64,000 nucleotides of DNA from Paramecium sonneborni (lineage: Eukaryota > Ciliophora > Oligohymenophorea > Peniculida > Parameciidae). A program made the translations under genes and the position numbers. Within the stretch, counting starts at the first letter, position 1, and each line of letters starts with the position of its first letter. The notes below the pieces were generated by a model. It was given only the letters and a program-made list of their open reading frames with translations, was not told the origin of the DNA and searched no databases. Of this stretch, positions 12,678-23,230 are shown piece after piece. The stretch lies in assembly GCA_905182985.1 (NCBI GenBank), contig CAJJDN010000072.1, positions 241,792 through 305,791 on the forward strand. The letters are read 5' to 3'.

Positions 12678-15259
12678 TCACAAATTATATTCTTAAATAA
12701 TTTTTTATACTTTGTCTTTTGAAAATGGTTTTATTAAGAACTATTTGACTCCCAATTTATAACCCTCTTATTATATTTTATCATCATCATATCCAGAAAC
12801 AATAAATATATTAATATCTGGTTTAGTTTTCAAGATTTATTTAGAAGCCTCCATTCCATTCATAATTGGCATTTCTAAATCCATAAATATTGCATTGTAA
12901 CCAGTACATTTTTCATTGCATTTTTTTGAATTTACAAACTATAATGCTTCCAATCCATTAAATGATTTATCAATTTTGGTTTTTGTACTTATAGAATTAA
13001 TAAATAAATACAATTAAGATATTTGCATTTCTAGAATATTTTGATTGAATACATTGTCATCAACTATTAAAATATGCTAACATTACATTTTAGTGTCTCT
13101 AGTACTACCCTTTTAAGATATAAGAGCATCAAAAGTTGTTATATTGTAATTTGGAAGATCTTCTTCTTCATAAATAATTGGAAAATCTATAGAATTACTT
13201 AATTGATCTATTTTTATTGATTTAACTTTTAAATGAAAATCCTAAATACTTAAAGTTAAGTAAAAGAAAGATCCATGATCCTTTTCTTTATTACAATTTG
13301 AAATTACTTATAAACCTTAATTATTATAAGATAATTATTAAGCTATTTTGTTACTTATTACTAATCCTAATCCTACCCCTTATTCATTCAACTTTTGATG
13401 TTAAACATCTTTAATTTTTCCAAAAGCTTTAAATAAATTTTATTATCCTTCCTCAGAAATTCCTATACCAGAATCTTTAACCCCAACATCGACTAATAAT
13501 CCTTTTTATTAGAATATTATTATAATTGAACCTGATTATGTAAATTTCATTGCATTAGCAATCAAATTAATAAATATTTATTTTAATCTATTTCTATCGG
13601 TAAATAAATATAATGGTGTTATATTTGTTTCCTTTTTCAATTCAATTTTTTTTTATTCTGCCTAAAGCTTAAACATTTAAAGACATTCCTCTCCTAATTC
13701 TAATAAATTGAAAGTTTTTAAATTTAAATTAAATGTTTCTGATTTAATTTGAGCTAAATCAAGTAAATCATTTGCTAAATTTAACATATATGCAGCATTT
13801 TCTTTAACTATCTAAATGCTTTTAAAAAGATTCTTATTCTAAAAAGAAACTTCTTTTAATTCACTTAAAATATTAAGCATTACATTTAGTGGTGAACGAA
13901 ACTCATGACTTACAAAAGACAAAGTCTTAGATTTAGATTAGTTTATATCCAAAAGTTCTTTAATATTTTTCCTATGAACAACATCACGAGCTAAAATCAA
14001 TAAAATGTTTTCCCCTCCAAAAGTTATGATTAATTCAATCAATTTTTTATTATTGTCTACTTCAAAATTTGTCTCCAAGATCATAGCTTCAACTTTACCA
14101 TTGATCTCAAATCTTAGTTTTTTTTTAGTAAAAACATATATAAGACATTTTAATACTGTATTAAGCTAAACTATAGTTAATCATAATTTACTTAGTATGA
14201 TAATTATGCCATACCAGGAGATTATGTATGAATATTATTAAATTTACAATCCTTCTTTGTATCTTAAGCAAATGTACAAACAGCATTCAATATTGATGCT
14301 CTTTTATGAATATTTTTGTATTATTATGATGCAAAACTCTGTAATAAAACTAAGGAACTCCTTGCTAATATAGGTTATTCATCTTAAAGAACTTCAGTAG
14401 GTAATTTTTCAAATAGTTATAGAAGATCTTCATTTGTTTTCTAAAACATATTTTTACTAATTTAATTTTAGTATTCAATTTAAAGATTAGGTAAATTTGG
14501 ATCATCTGATTTTTCAAAATGCACTAATATTACACCTTCTTAAAGTGCATCCAAAATCAAATTAAAATCAACATTTTAATGAATGACTCCTTTACTAATT
14601 GTTTAAAACTCTTCTACTATTTCGCTTACATGAAAAGAGGATGATTTTTATGTAAAACAATGTTTTTTTTAATTTTCATTTTAATCATTGATAAATTTTA
14701 ATTATTCTACTTTTATAGATCCACTTTTTTATATTTATTTCTCTTTATCAATCTTTTAACTCTTAGAAAGTAAGAATATTATAAGTAAAATATTTAATTT
14801 GTAGTTTACTATTGATATATACTCCTAATTTAAAATTTCCTTTTTATCTTCACATTCCACTTCAAATTATTAGTTAAGAAATAACAAAATTAAAAGAAAA
14901 TATTTAAGAATTTATTATTTTGTTTTTGATGTATTTTCATTATGTATATCTCCTTAAGCTTAAATAAAAATAATAAAAAAAAAATTTTAATGAACATCAT
15001 TAAAACCATACTTTATAGTCTCGACTTAAAAGACAATAATATCTGCTAGTATTATAGAATATTATAAGATTTATTAAATAAGGGTTTTTTTTGAATAGCA
15101 CAAGATTTCTAGCATAATTTACAAAATAAATAGAACCATCATAAAAGTAATAAATTGATCATTTTCTCTATATAAGAATAATAACCTAATAAAGTGGAAC
15201 ACTAGTTAGATTATCATTGAAATTTAAAGCTTTCTTGAAGTCGATAAATTTATTTACAT
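12678..15259 (-). CDS. Membrane hybrid histidine kinase
   Basis: Two-component sensor with its own receiver, about 851 aa. The N-terminal 250 residues hold roughly six hydrophobic segments. A PAS-like linker follows, then the dimerisation/H-box SHEFRSPLN with the phospho-accepting histidine. The ATPase domain shows NLIANAMKFT (N-box), DSGIGISEEG (G1) and GVGLGLVIS (G2). A REC domain has VDDN, phospho-Asp in FMDLEMPIMNG, and the conserved lysine in LIKPF. One 26-nt intron is needed (14166-14191); a 24-nt stretch in the REC domain (about 12988-13011) may be another intron that keeps frame. The start is uncertain: a coding-looking frame lies just upstream (15190-15355) that I could not join. Catalytic part certain, N-terminus not. 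Confidence 0.88.
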
Positions 15260-15777
15260 TTTAATAATAATTTATCTTATAAAACATTTTAATATGATAA
15301 ATCAAATGCTAATTAATTTAATCTAAATTCAATCATCCCCAAAATAGCTTTTTGTTGTTTAACAAAGATTCTTAAATCAGTAGTCTGCCTTTTTTAGTAA
15401 ATAGTGTTTGCCTACTTTTTGATTAAAGAATTTGCAGAAGAATAATATTTTAGTAGAAGATAATATTAAATAATGGAAATATATTTGAAGAAAAGATTTA
15501 AGAATCAAAAATTAATAAATACATTATTTTATTTGTTAGTTTGAATTCTAAAAAATTTTGTTTATATTTTTTATAAGTATTATTTTAATTATGGATGTAA
15601 TTATTGTAGTAAAAAAAAAAAGTTTATAAAAAAATTTAAAACTTCTCCCTCACTTAATTTTTTTTTTAATTTTATTTGAATAGATTGAGGTACAATTAAT
15701 GATCATTAATACCAGACATAAAGATTTTGTATTTGAAGTAACACATAATGATTACTAATATTTTTATATAATTAAAA
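15260..15777. other. Spacer, perhaps with an upstream HK exon
   Basis: On the minus strand around 15190-15355 one frame reads KAILGMIEFRLNQLAFDL and on in a protein-like way, overlapping the start chosen for the histidine kinase. No GT...AG pair of normal size joins it. The rest (15400-15777) holds nothing I can name. Confidence 0.4.
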
Positions 15778-16435
15778 TCAAAGTAATAATCTCTTGTTGT
15801 AAGTTTTTTCTAAATTGTTTATATATTCCTAATGATGTATATAAAAATCTTCAATGAAGTTAGGTGGTAAATTGTAGCTGTGTTTTGGCTCTATGTCATC
15901 TTAATATTTAGCTTCCAATATTTTTTTCTAAGATTAAACACATTTAATTACTGCTAATTCTTCTCTTTCAATTTTGGATCCTCCATTATGTTTAAGTCTT
16001 ATATGTAAATTCAATGAAATATCAGTTCCATAGATTTTGTCGCATTTTTCATAAGGACACTATTTAAGACTATAAAAAAAAAGTACTTAAAAATCTCTTT
16101 TGATGAGGTTGGCAGTTCTTCTTTTTTTTTTGATTTCTTATTTTTATGGTTAAACTAGGGTATAATGTTCTGTGATTGATTCCTAACAAAACTTATCTAA
16201 TATAGCTTACTTCTAAATAATCAAGGCGTTTAGCCAATTGATTTAAATCTTAATCTAAATCATCAATGTTCCTGGAAATTTATTAAAAGTTCATCATCAG
16301 CTTCTCTATTGTACTTTTAGTACAAACTGGTGGTTTTTTACCTAAGAACTCTATTTATTCTTTTTCGCTTAACATACTAATTTTCTAAACTATTAATTAA
16401 ATTGAGGATCGTTTCATACTTGGTATTTCTACCAT
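15778..16435 (-). CDS. C2H2 zinc-finger protein
   Basis: About 200 aa. Introns at 16183-16210 (28 nt) and 16060-16086 (27 nt). The second intron is a multiple of three with no TGA, so retention would not break the frame; removing it joins DFQ directly to CPYEKC and gives a normal finger. The single C2H2 finger reads CPYEKCDKIYGT then NLHIRLKH (two Cys four apart, two His five apart). A helical N-terminus precedes it and a basic KKKRR stretch sits just before. Probably a nucleic-acid-binding protein of the nucleus; target unknown. Confidence 0.78.
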
Positions 16436-16555
16436 ATTTCAATATTATTACTTGATAATATAAAATCGCTCAACAAAGAGAATTGTTTGAATTTTAATTT
16501 ATAAATAAGAGGGCAAATATTCATTATAAGTATTAGAATATTAAAATATTTTCTA

Positions 16556-17684
16556 ATGGATTTCGATAAACTTTATATAAAAATCAAAAATTACCCATCA
16601 TAATGGAAATAGAAAGAGGTTGAAACATGGTTGGCAGTGGCTGAACTATAAGAATTTTAATTTAAATTTATTTCAAATTAAATAGATGGTGCAATTTTAA
16701 TGAATCTAGAAGAAGATGATTTAATTAATATAGGAATTAATGAGAAATCAGAAAAATTTCCAAATTTACTTCAATGTAGAAATTGTATAATACATAGGGA
16801 TAAAATAGGGATTAAAAGATTATTCATATTATTTAAAGGAAAAACTAAATTAAGAGTATACTATTTAAGGAACGAATGAAATTGATTTGAGTCTAACAAG
16901 AAATTAACGTTCTTCATTGATATCTTCATATAATTATGAGAAAACTATTTAGAAAGTTGTTACTTTTTATGAAGATGAAGGGACAAAGACTTAGATTGAT
17001 AAATATAAATACGTGAATGGAAAATAAGAAGGAAATTCAATAGGGTTGATTTTGATTTAATATTCAGAACCTCCAAAATAATATAACTTTTTGAATTAAG
17101 AAATAACAATAGGAAGAAGTTATGATAATACAATAGTTTAAAGTGAAGACTATGTAAGTAGATATCATTGTAAAATAACATGGAATTCAAATAATCAAAA
17201 TTATTGTTTGTAAGATTTAGGTTCGACATCAGGAACATATATTTTATTAATATATCCAATCTTATTATAAGAATAATTTATTCTATAAATGGGATCTGCT
17301 TAATATAGAGTAGAGAAATTAGATATATAAGGAATTAAATGCTCAGTATAGATGAAAATAGTTGAAGGGAATAGATTAGGTTTTACTTTTTGTTTTGAAT
17401 TAATAAAAAATTAGAATTGTTTAATCTTTGGAAGAAATTAATAATTATTTGCTGAGGATCCTGTAATTATTTGAGTTTCATGTATATAGAATCTAAGTAA
17501 CATACATGCTTAATTTTAATATACCGATGATGGTCTAATAATAGAAGATCAAGGAAGTAGAAATGGTACTTGGCTTAGACTTAGTGTACCATAATAGATA
17601 AGTGAGTAAATAAAATTGATTAATGGAAGAAAATTTAGATTAGGATATGAGAAGGTTTTTGAATGCATAGTTGATTAGGTTTGA
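16556..17684 (+). CDS. SAM + double FHA domain protein
   Basis: About 359 aa; introns 16776-16797 (22 nt) and 17463-17489 (27 nt). Residues about 10-75 look like a SAM domain: W at the start, VETWL, a phenylalanine-rich helix, NQIDGAILMNLEEDDL and GI. Two FHA domains follow. The first has IGRS, SRYHCKI and STSGTY; the second has IFGRN, SNIHAQF and GSRNGTW, keeping the G-R, S-x-x-H and N-G-T residues that bind phosphothreonine peptides. No catalytic domain is attached, so it looks like an adaptor that reads phosphorylated partners. The second intron is required because it contains an in-frame TGA. The domain order is unusual. Confidence 0.84.
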
Positions 17685-17760
17685 ATAATTTATTTATTAA
17701 TAATAAATATAAGAATGAAGATATAAAATAATGTAAACTGTATTTTAATAATGATTCTAA

Positions 17761-19030
17761 TCAATTTGCAATTAATTTTCTCTTGAGTTATCCTAATTTT
17801 GAAGAGATCAAATCAACAGCTACAGCAACAGATCTTTTTTATTTAATTCTTATAGAATAAATAAAAATAATACCTACTAGAAGTATCAGTTTCATATTCT
17901 TATCTTTTTAATCTACAATCATTTTCTCTATTTTCTTTTTCTTTAGATTTAGTGGTAATCTTTTAGTCGACTTCAAATTTTTCATTTTTAGCTTATTAGA
18001 TTCTATTAGATAAGGAATCAATCAATCCTAAATTTAATATATTAATTGATACCTTCCATATATGTTTTATCTTAATTAGCTTTAACCAATTAATCAGATA
18101 AAAGTGTTCTTAAATCTTCAAATGAACTTTATCTAAGATTTTCAGCTTAATCTTCTCTTATTCTTTCAGATTGAATGTAATTTTCAATTTATTTAAGAAT
18201 AGATAAGACTTTTCTTGTTAATACTTCACATTAGCTAGGTTCATCAGCTGAAGTTTATGCTTAACTAGCTAATTAACTCAAAATTTCAATCATAGATTTA
18301 TAACCTTCTAAATGAACCTATCAATAGTTTTGTTAATTACATGATGTTTTAACTTATTAACTTTTGAAGCAACTTAAGCAAATGAAGAAATTCCTTTAGT
18401 ATCAATATCTTCTTATATATCTTCATCATTATATTAGAAATTGTAATCTTCTTATAGGAATGATGGTTATGGTTATTAAAATCTATTTCTATTCTTTACT
18501 AAAACATCCAAATATTTATTGAAGTATCCTTTAACTTAATTAACTCCAAATAATGCTTATTCAAGATTATCAAGAATTGTTTAATAAGTAGCTGATTCCT
18601 TTTATCTCTTTAATGTTTAATAATCTAATTCTGCTTTCAAATCTACAATTTCTAAATTTTTTCTTTCTAAACTAGCTACTGCTTATACTTTCTATGGATT
18701 TAATGAATCTAAATCACTCTTTAAAGTAAGTGATGTGACTGTGCTTGTATTTATTATCTCTGTCAATTAACTCAAAGCAATATCACAGTTTTATTTGAAC
18801 CTTGCTATTCTTTCATCATCTCTTTTCTACTCACCTTCTAATGTTTGTTCTAAATGTTGCATTATATCAACCAAATTTGATACAACTGGATCATCTGTTT
18901 ACATCTCCATCTAAATTGTTTACAATATTGTCTATCCAAATTAAGATTCTTCAAGTTCAGCTATTTAATCATCAAATTCTGTTCCCAAACATCCCATTAT
19001 CAACAATACAATAACCAATTCTTTTTTCAT
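17761..19030 (-). CDS. Trichocyst matrix protein (TMP)
   Basis: Secretory protein that crystallises inside trichocysts, the exocytotic organelles of Paramecium. About 398 aa, the normal TMP size; introns 18318-18340, 18028-18052 and 17849-17873. It starts with a signal peptide (MKKELVIVLLIMGCLG). The mature part is mostly helical with TMP-style phrases: ILQTIQMEMQ, LEQTLEGEQKRDDERI, CDIALSQL, and a second half repeating a related helix pattern. Acidic and Q-rich with very few cysteines. TMPs are proteolytically matured from precursors after the first third; I cannot place the site. Another secretory coiled-coil family is the alternative. Confidence 0.8.
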
Positions 19031-19492
19031 ATTTTATATAATTAACAATAAAAATCCGTTTTATACTATATTTATTAATATACTTAATATTAGATAAACT
19101 TAACCTTACTATTACTCTATCTACTCTTTTTCTTATTCTATCATATTCTCTATAATCAACCTTATACAAATTATTCAATTAATTTATTACTCAACATAGG
19201 TATTTCTAACTTATATAAATTTATATTATAAATTCTACTTAACTAAGTAAAACAATTTCATTTGTATACTCAATAATCAAATATCCTATGTCTCTTTTAA
19301 ATTTTACCCATCTCTAGAATTATTGTAAAATTTAAAATATATAATAATCTAAAACAAAAATAATATCAGATCATCAAATTTATTCAATTTACTTATGCAT
19401 CTAAAATTGTTCAATATATAATTATTCTAATTTAATTAACTATTTAAAAGTTGATTTATATGCAAAATTTAGAATATAAATTTAATTTTAAA
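19031..19492. other. Intergenic region
   Basis: About 460 bp upstream of both the trichocyst matrix gene and the small chromo-shadow-like gene. AT-rich; the open minus-strand stretch at 18972-19178 is a chance frame. Likely promoter region for the divergent pair. Confidence 0.5.
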
Positions 19493-19675
19493 ATGAACTC
19501 AGAAATAATTGAAGTGTGTTAACATTAAAAAGACAATATTTTAGTCAAGTTGAAGAATGGAGAAAAGAAATGGTTTAAATTTGATGAGGTTCTTAAATAA
19601 GAGCCTAAGATGCTAGTATAATGGCTAGAAAAACAAGTATTTTTCAGGGAGGTGGAAGAAGATAAATTATATTGA
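19493..19675 (+). CDS. Tiny chromo-shadow-like protein
   Basis: A single-exon 60-aa protein. The sequence has the order seen in chromo-shadow domains: a first strand (EIIEVCQ), a second (NILVKLKNGEKKWFKF), an acidic turn (DEVLKQEP), and a final helix (MLVQWLEKQVFFREVE) in the place of the HP1 helix that forms the dimer. It is only about as long as that domain, with no chromodomain or tail. If correct it would be a free-standing HP1-type dimerisation module of the nucleus. The likeness rests on pattern and not on invariant residues, so the family call is moderate; that it is a gene is fairly sure because codon make-up matches its neighbours. Confidence 0.55.
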
Positions 19676-20446
19676 TGTGTTTATGTTTTAATTAAATTCA
19701 AAAATTTAAAACTCAATTATAAACTCATTCAACTCATCTCTAATGCTCATTATCTTAATCACGAGCTGCTTACTTTATTTATTTTTTTATTTTAAGCAAG
19801 TACAATTAACTTTCAAAAATTAGTTATCAAACTAAAATTCCAAAATAAAAATACATAATAAGGTAAAATTATTTTAATATTTTACAATTTAGCTTCTGGA
19901 AATTTTAAGACAATCTAATTCCTCATAAATATAGTTTTTTAAATTTAATTTATCAACTAAAATCACTTTTTTTTATCTTAATCTTATCATAAAATCAATA
20001 TCGGCATTTATATATAATTTTTATTTTTCAATTATATTTCTCTCTTTTAAGCAAAAATAATACTCTCTTGTTACAAAATTTTTTCATATTAGTTATGTAA
20101 TATGTTCAAGGTAATTAAAATTATTTTTGCTTAATTTTTATAGATTTTCAAGATTGCTACTTTTTCTAGTAAATTCTTATATATAAAATAATTGTTCAAA
20201 GAAACCAACAAAAATGCCTTTTAATTCTATCAAGATACATGAATAATTATGGCTACATAGTTTTAATAATTTGAATATAAATTACTCAGTCTAAGAAATA
20301 TATTCTTAATTATAATCATCAATAAATTAAAAGGATATAGTAAATCATATAATTCATGTTTTTGTTAATAATATCATTCAAAAAATATATCAATTTATTA
20401 AAACAACAAAAAATCCTAGAAATGAAAAAAGAGGAGAGGAAAATAA
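19676..20446. other. Intergenic region
   Basis: About 770 bp with no gene I can support; the last 210 bp belong to the 1,181-bp duplicated block. Several ATG-started frames end at TGA within 40 codons. Confidence 0.45.
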
Positions 20447-21416
20447 ATGATTTTACTTAACCAAAAAGTGCATTAAAAAAGGAAATAAAAAAAGGAAATT
20501 AGAGTATTTAAGATCAAAATAACTTAAGTTAAAAGGTATGATAGAAAAGGTTAAGAAATTAAATAAGGTTCAAAATATGAGATAACAATCAATGATAAAG
20601 CCTAATTATTCACTCTTGATAGTGAATAAAATCAAATTGTTAATCTAGATTTATTGAATTCTTCGAAATAAGAGAATAAAGAAAGCTATTCCAAAACTAG
20701 CTTTATGACTTCGAAAAGTTTAGAACTAAATTCAAAAGAAGAAGCGTTTTTAAAGATGCTGAGTTATAATTTTGAAAAAAATAAGAGGAAAGGAAAAAGA
20801 AAAGAATGCTGTATTATTTGGTGAAAAACCATCACTATTGTATATATTAATTTAATTTATTAATAATATAATAATGGAATCAAAAATACTATTACTCTAT
20901 GTATATATATAAAATTTTAAAACTTTTAAAGTGAAAGCGACTTTTTTAAAAGATAAGCCAAATTTGAAAGTTAACAATTTTATCAAGCCTTTTCTAGATA
21001 TTTGATTTTCGAAGTGATGTGCTGGAATAAAAATAATACTAAAATTTACTTAAATTTTTCAATACACATTATTTTATTGAAGAATTTAAATTTAATGAAT
21101 AATCAAATCCTAATCAGTTAAATCATTTTACTTTTTATTTTCAGGTAAAGTTTTCTTAAAATTCAATTTTAAGAGGCCTTGATTGAGTATCATTTCAAGT
21201 AAGCTAAGTCTTTTGTCATTTTCCAATTTATAATTCAAGAAATAGTTAAGACATCTCCTTTATGTATAAAGAATATAAGAAAAATTATTATTTCATAACT
21301 CATATTTGAGACATCGTCAACTTTATGTATTATATCTATTGCTATAATCCACTAATTAATGCAATCTTCTCTTCCAATTCATTTCGAAATACTTAATAAT
21401 AATTTGGAATAGTCTT
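20236..21416 (+). repeat. Assembly duplication 1, first copy
   Basis: Identical over 1,181 bp to 21418-22598; the copies are separated by one N at 21417. Exact identity plus a single-N join is what unmerged overlapping contig ends look like, so one copy is probably spurious. The block carries the 125-aa gene and the 3' part of the minus-strand gene that ends at 22241. Confidence 0.9.
20447..20824 (+). CDS. Basic protein ending in CCIIW
   Basis: A single-exon protein of 125 aa, unknown. The first half is strongly basic (KVHQKRKQKKEIRVFKIK) and then reads YEITINDKAQLFTLDS. The second half is S/K/E-rich and closes KRKGKRKECCIIW. A basic patch followed by two cysteines at the C-terminus resembles lipid-anchored proteins, but the last residue W does not fit standard CaaX rules, so prenylation is only a thought. 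The start is the first ATG after an in-frame TGA. The same gene is repeated at 21629-22006 by the assembly duplication. Confidence 0.66.
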
Positions 21417-21417
21417 N

Positions 21418-22598
21418 TACATGAATAATTATGGCTACATAGTTTTAATAATTTGAATATAAATTACTCAGTCTAAGAAATATATTCTTAATTATAATCA
21501 TCAATAAATTAAAAGGATATAGTAAATCATATAATTCATGTTTTTGTTAATAATATCATTCAAAAAATATATCAATTTATTAAAACAACAAAAAATCCTA
21601 GAAATGAAAAAAGAGGAGAGGAAAATAAATGATTTTACTTAACCAAAAAGTGCATTAAAAAAGGAAATAAAAAAAGGAAATTAGAGTATTTAAGATCAAA
21701 ATAACTTAAGTTAAAAGGTATGATAGAAAAGGTTAAGAAATTAAATAAGGTTCAAAATATGAGATAACAATCAATGATAAAGCCTAATTATTCACTCTTG
21801 ATAGTGAATAAAATCAAATTGTTAATCTAGATTTATTGAATTCTTCGAAATAAGAGAATAAAGAAAGCTATTCCAAAACTAGCTTTATGACTTCGAAAAG
21901 TTTAGAACTAAATTCAAAAGAAGAAGCGTTTTTAAAGATGCTGAGTTATAATTTTGAAAAAAATAAGAGGAAAGGAAAAAGAAAAGAATGCTGTATTATT
22001 TGGTGAAAAACCATCACTATTGTATATATTAATTTAATTTATTAATAATATAATAATGGAATCAAAAATACTATTACTCTATGTATATATATAAAATTTT
22101 AAAACTTTTAAAGTGAAAGCGACTTTTTTAAAAGATAAGCCAAATTTGAAAGTTAACAATTTTATCAAGCCTTTTCTAGATATTTGATTTTCGAAGTGAT
22201 GTGCTGGAATAAAAATAATACTAAAATTTACTTAAATTTTTCAATACACATTATTTTATTGAAGAATTTAAATTTAATGAATAATCAAATCCTAATCAGT
22301 TAAATCATTTTACTTTTTATTTTCAGGTAAAGTTTTCTTAAAATTCAATTTTAAGAGGCCTTGATTGAGTATCATTTCAAGTAAGCTAAGTCTTTTGTCA
22401 TTTTCCAATTTATAATTCAAGAAATAGTTAAGACATCTCCTTTATGTATAAAGAATATAAGAAAAATTATTATTTCATAACTCATATTTGAGACATCGTC
22501 AACTTTATGTATTATATCTATTGCTATAATCCACTAATTAATGCAATCTTCTCTTCCAATTCATTTCGAAATACTTAATAATAATTTGGAATAGTCTT
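21418..22598 (+). repeat. Assembly duplication 1, second copy
   Basis: Copy of 20236-21416 (offset 1,182). This copy is the one continuous with unique sequence to its right, so gene models crossing 22598 should use these coordinates. Confidence 0.9.
21629..22006 (+). CDS. Duplicate of the CCIIW gene (assembly copy)
   Basis: Base-for-base copy of 20447-20824 within the duplicated block. It should be counted once with that gene. Confidence 0.6.
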
Positions 22599-22829
22599 TT
22601 TGGGTTTAATGTCGCTTGATTCTTTTTCGGAGTTATGATTTTTTTCTACTTTTTTCAATACCTTCTACTTCCTTATTCGTTTTTATGCTTGTTAAGGGGT
22701 CAAGAGTTTTTAAGAAACAGTACAAATATTTTTCAACTGCTAACATATTGATTTTATTTTTTCTTTCTCTGTCTATTTTTTCTCCATCTCTGAGTTATTC
22801 ATTATCATGCCATCTTGGATTATTTGCAT
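22241..22829 (-). CDS. Hypothetical charged protein, structure unresolved
   Basis: Starts with ATG at 22829 and reads a K/E/Q-rich stretch (MIMNNSEMEKKQTEKEKIK) as far as about 22500, then meets TGA. A second frame from about 22450 reads RRCLNYFLNYKLENDKRLSL and LLEMILNQGLLKLNFKKTLP and ends at TGA 22241. Both halves look coding. An intron of 22, 25 or 28 nt would make the total length fit, but I found no suitable GT...AG pair, so the join is unresolved. The 3' part is repeated at 21059-21416 by the assembly duplication. No family recognised. Confidence 0.5.
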
Positions 22830-23230
22830 TCTAAATTAATGATAAGGAAAATTTTTGGAAAAATTAAATTATATTATTTTCAATACAGCATTTAATTAAT
22901 CCGTTTTATTTTATATAAATAATAGACACATAGAAAAATATACTAAAATTTGATTACTATATTATTATAAATATATAATTATAATATTTACTACCAATAA
23001 TAATAATGAATTATTAGTTAAATTATTAAAAGCCAAATACAATTAATAGACATAAGAAAATTCACTTTTTACTGCTCAGCCTAAGCCTGAAGGTATTATT
23101 AATATATTAGTACAAATTTGTGAATCTCTATGATTTAGCATATTTAATTCTCAAAATAATTATAATGATTATATTACATAATAAATTAAATTTTTAATTG
23201 GTTTACATTTATATTCTAATTTATGAAGGA
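22830..23230. other. Intergenic region
   Basis: About 400 bp of AT-rich DNA between divergent genes; nothing recognisable apart from runs of TA and AT. Confidence 0.5.

Noticed and set aside
18802..19014. Plus-strand hydrophobic frame
   Set aside because: It is the reverse of the trichocyst matrix protein gene, which has signal peptide, introns and family features.
22616..22834. 72-residue plus-strand membrane-like frame
   Set aside because: Antisense of a K/E-rich minus-strand frame; reversed lysine/glutamate codons give leucine/phenylalanine and look hydrophobic.
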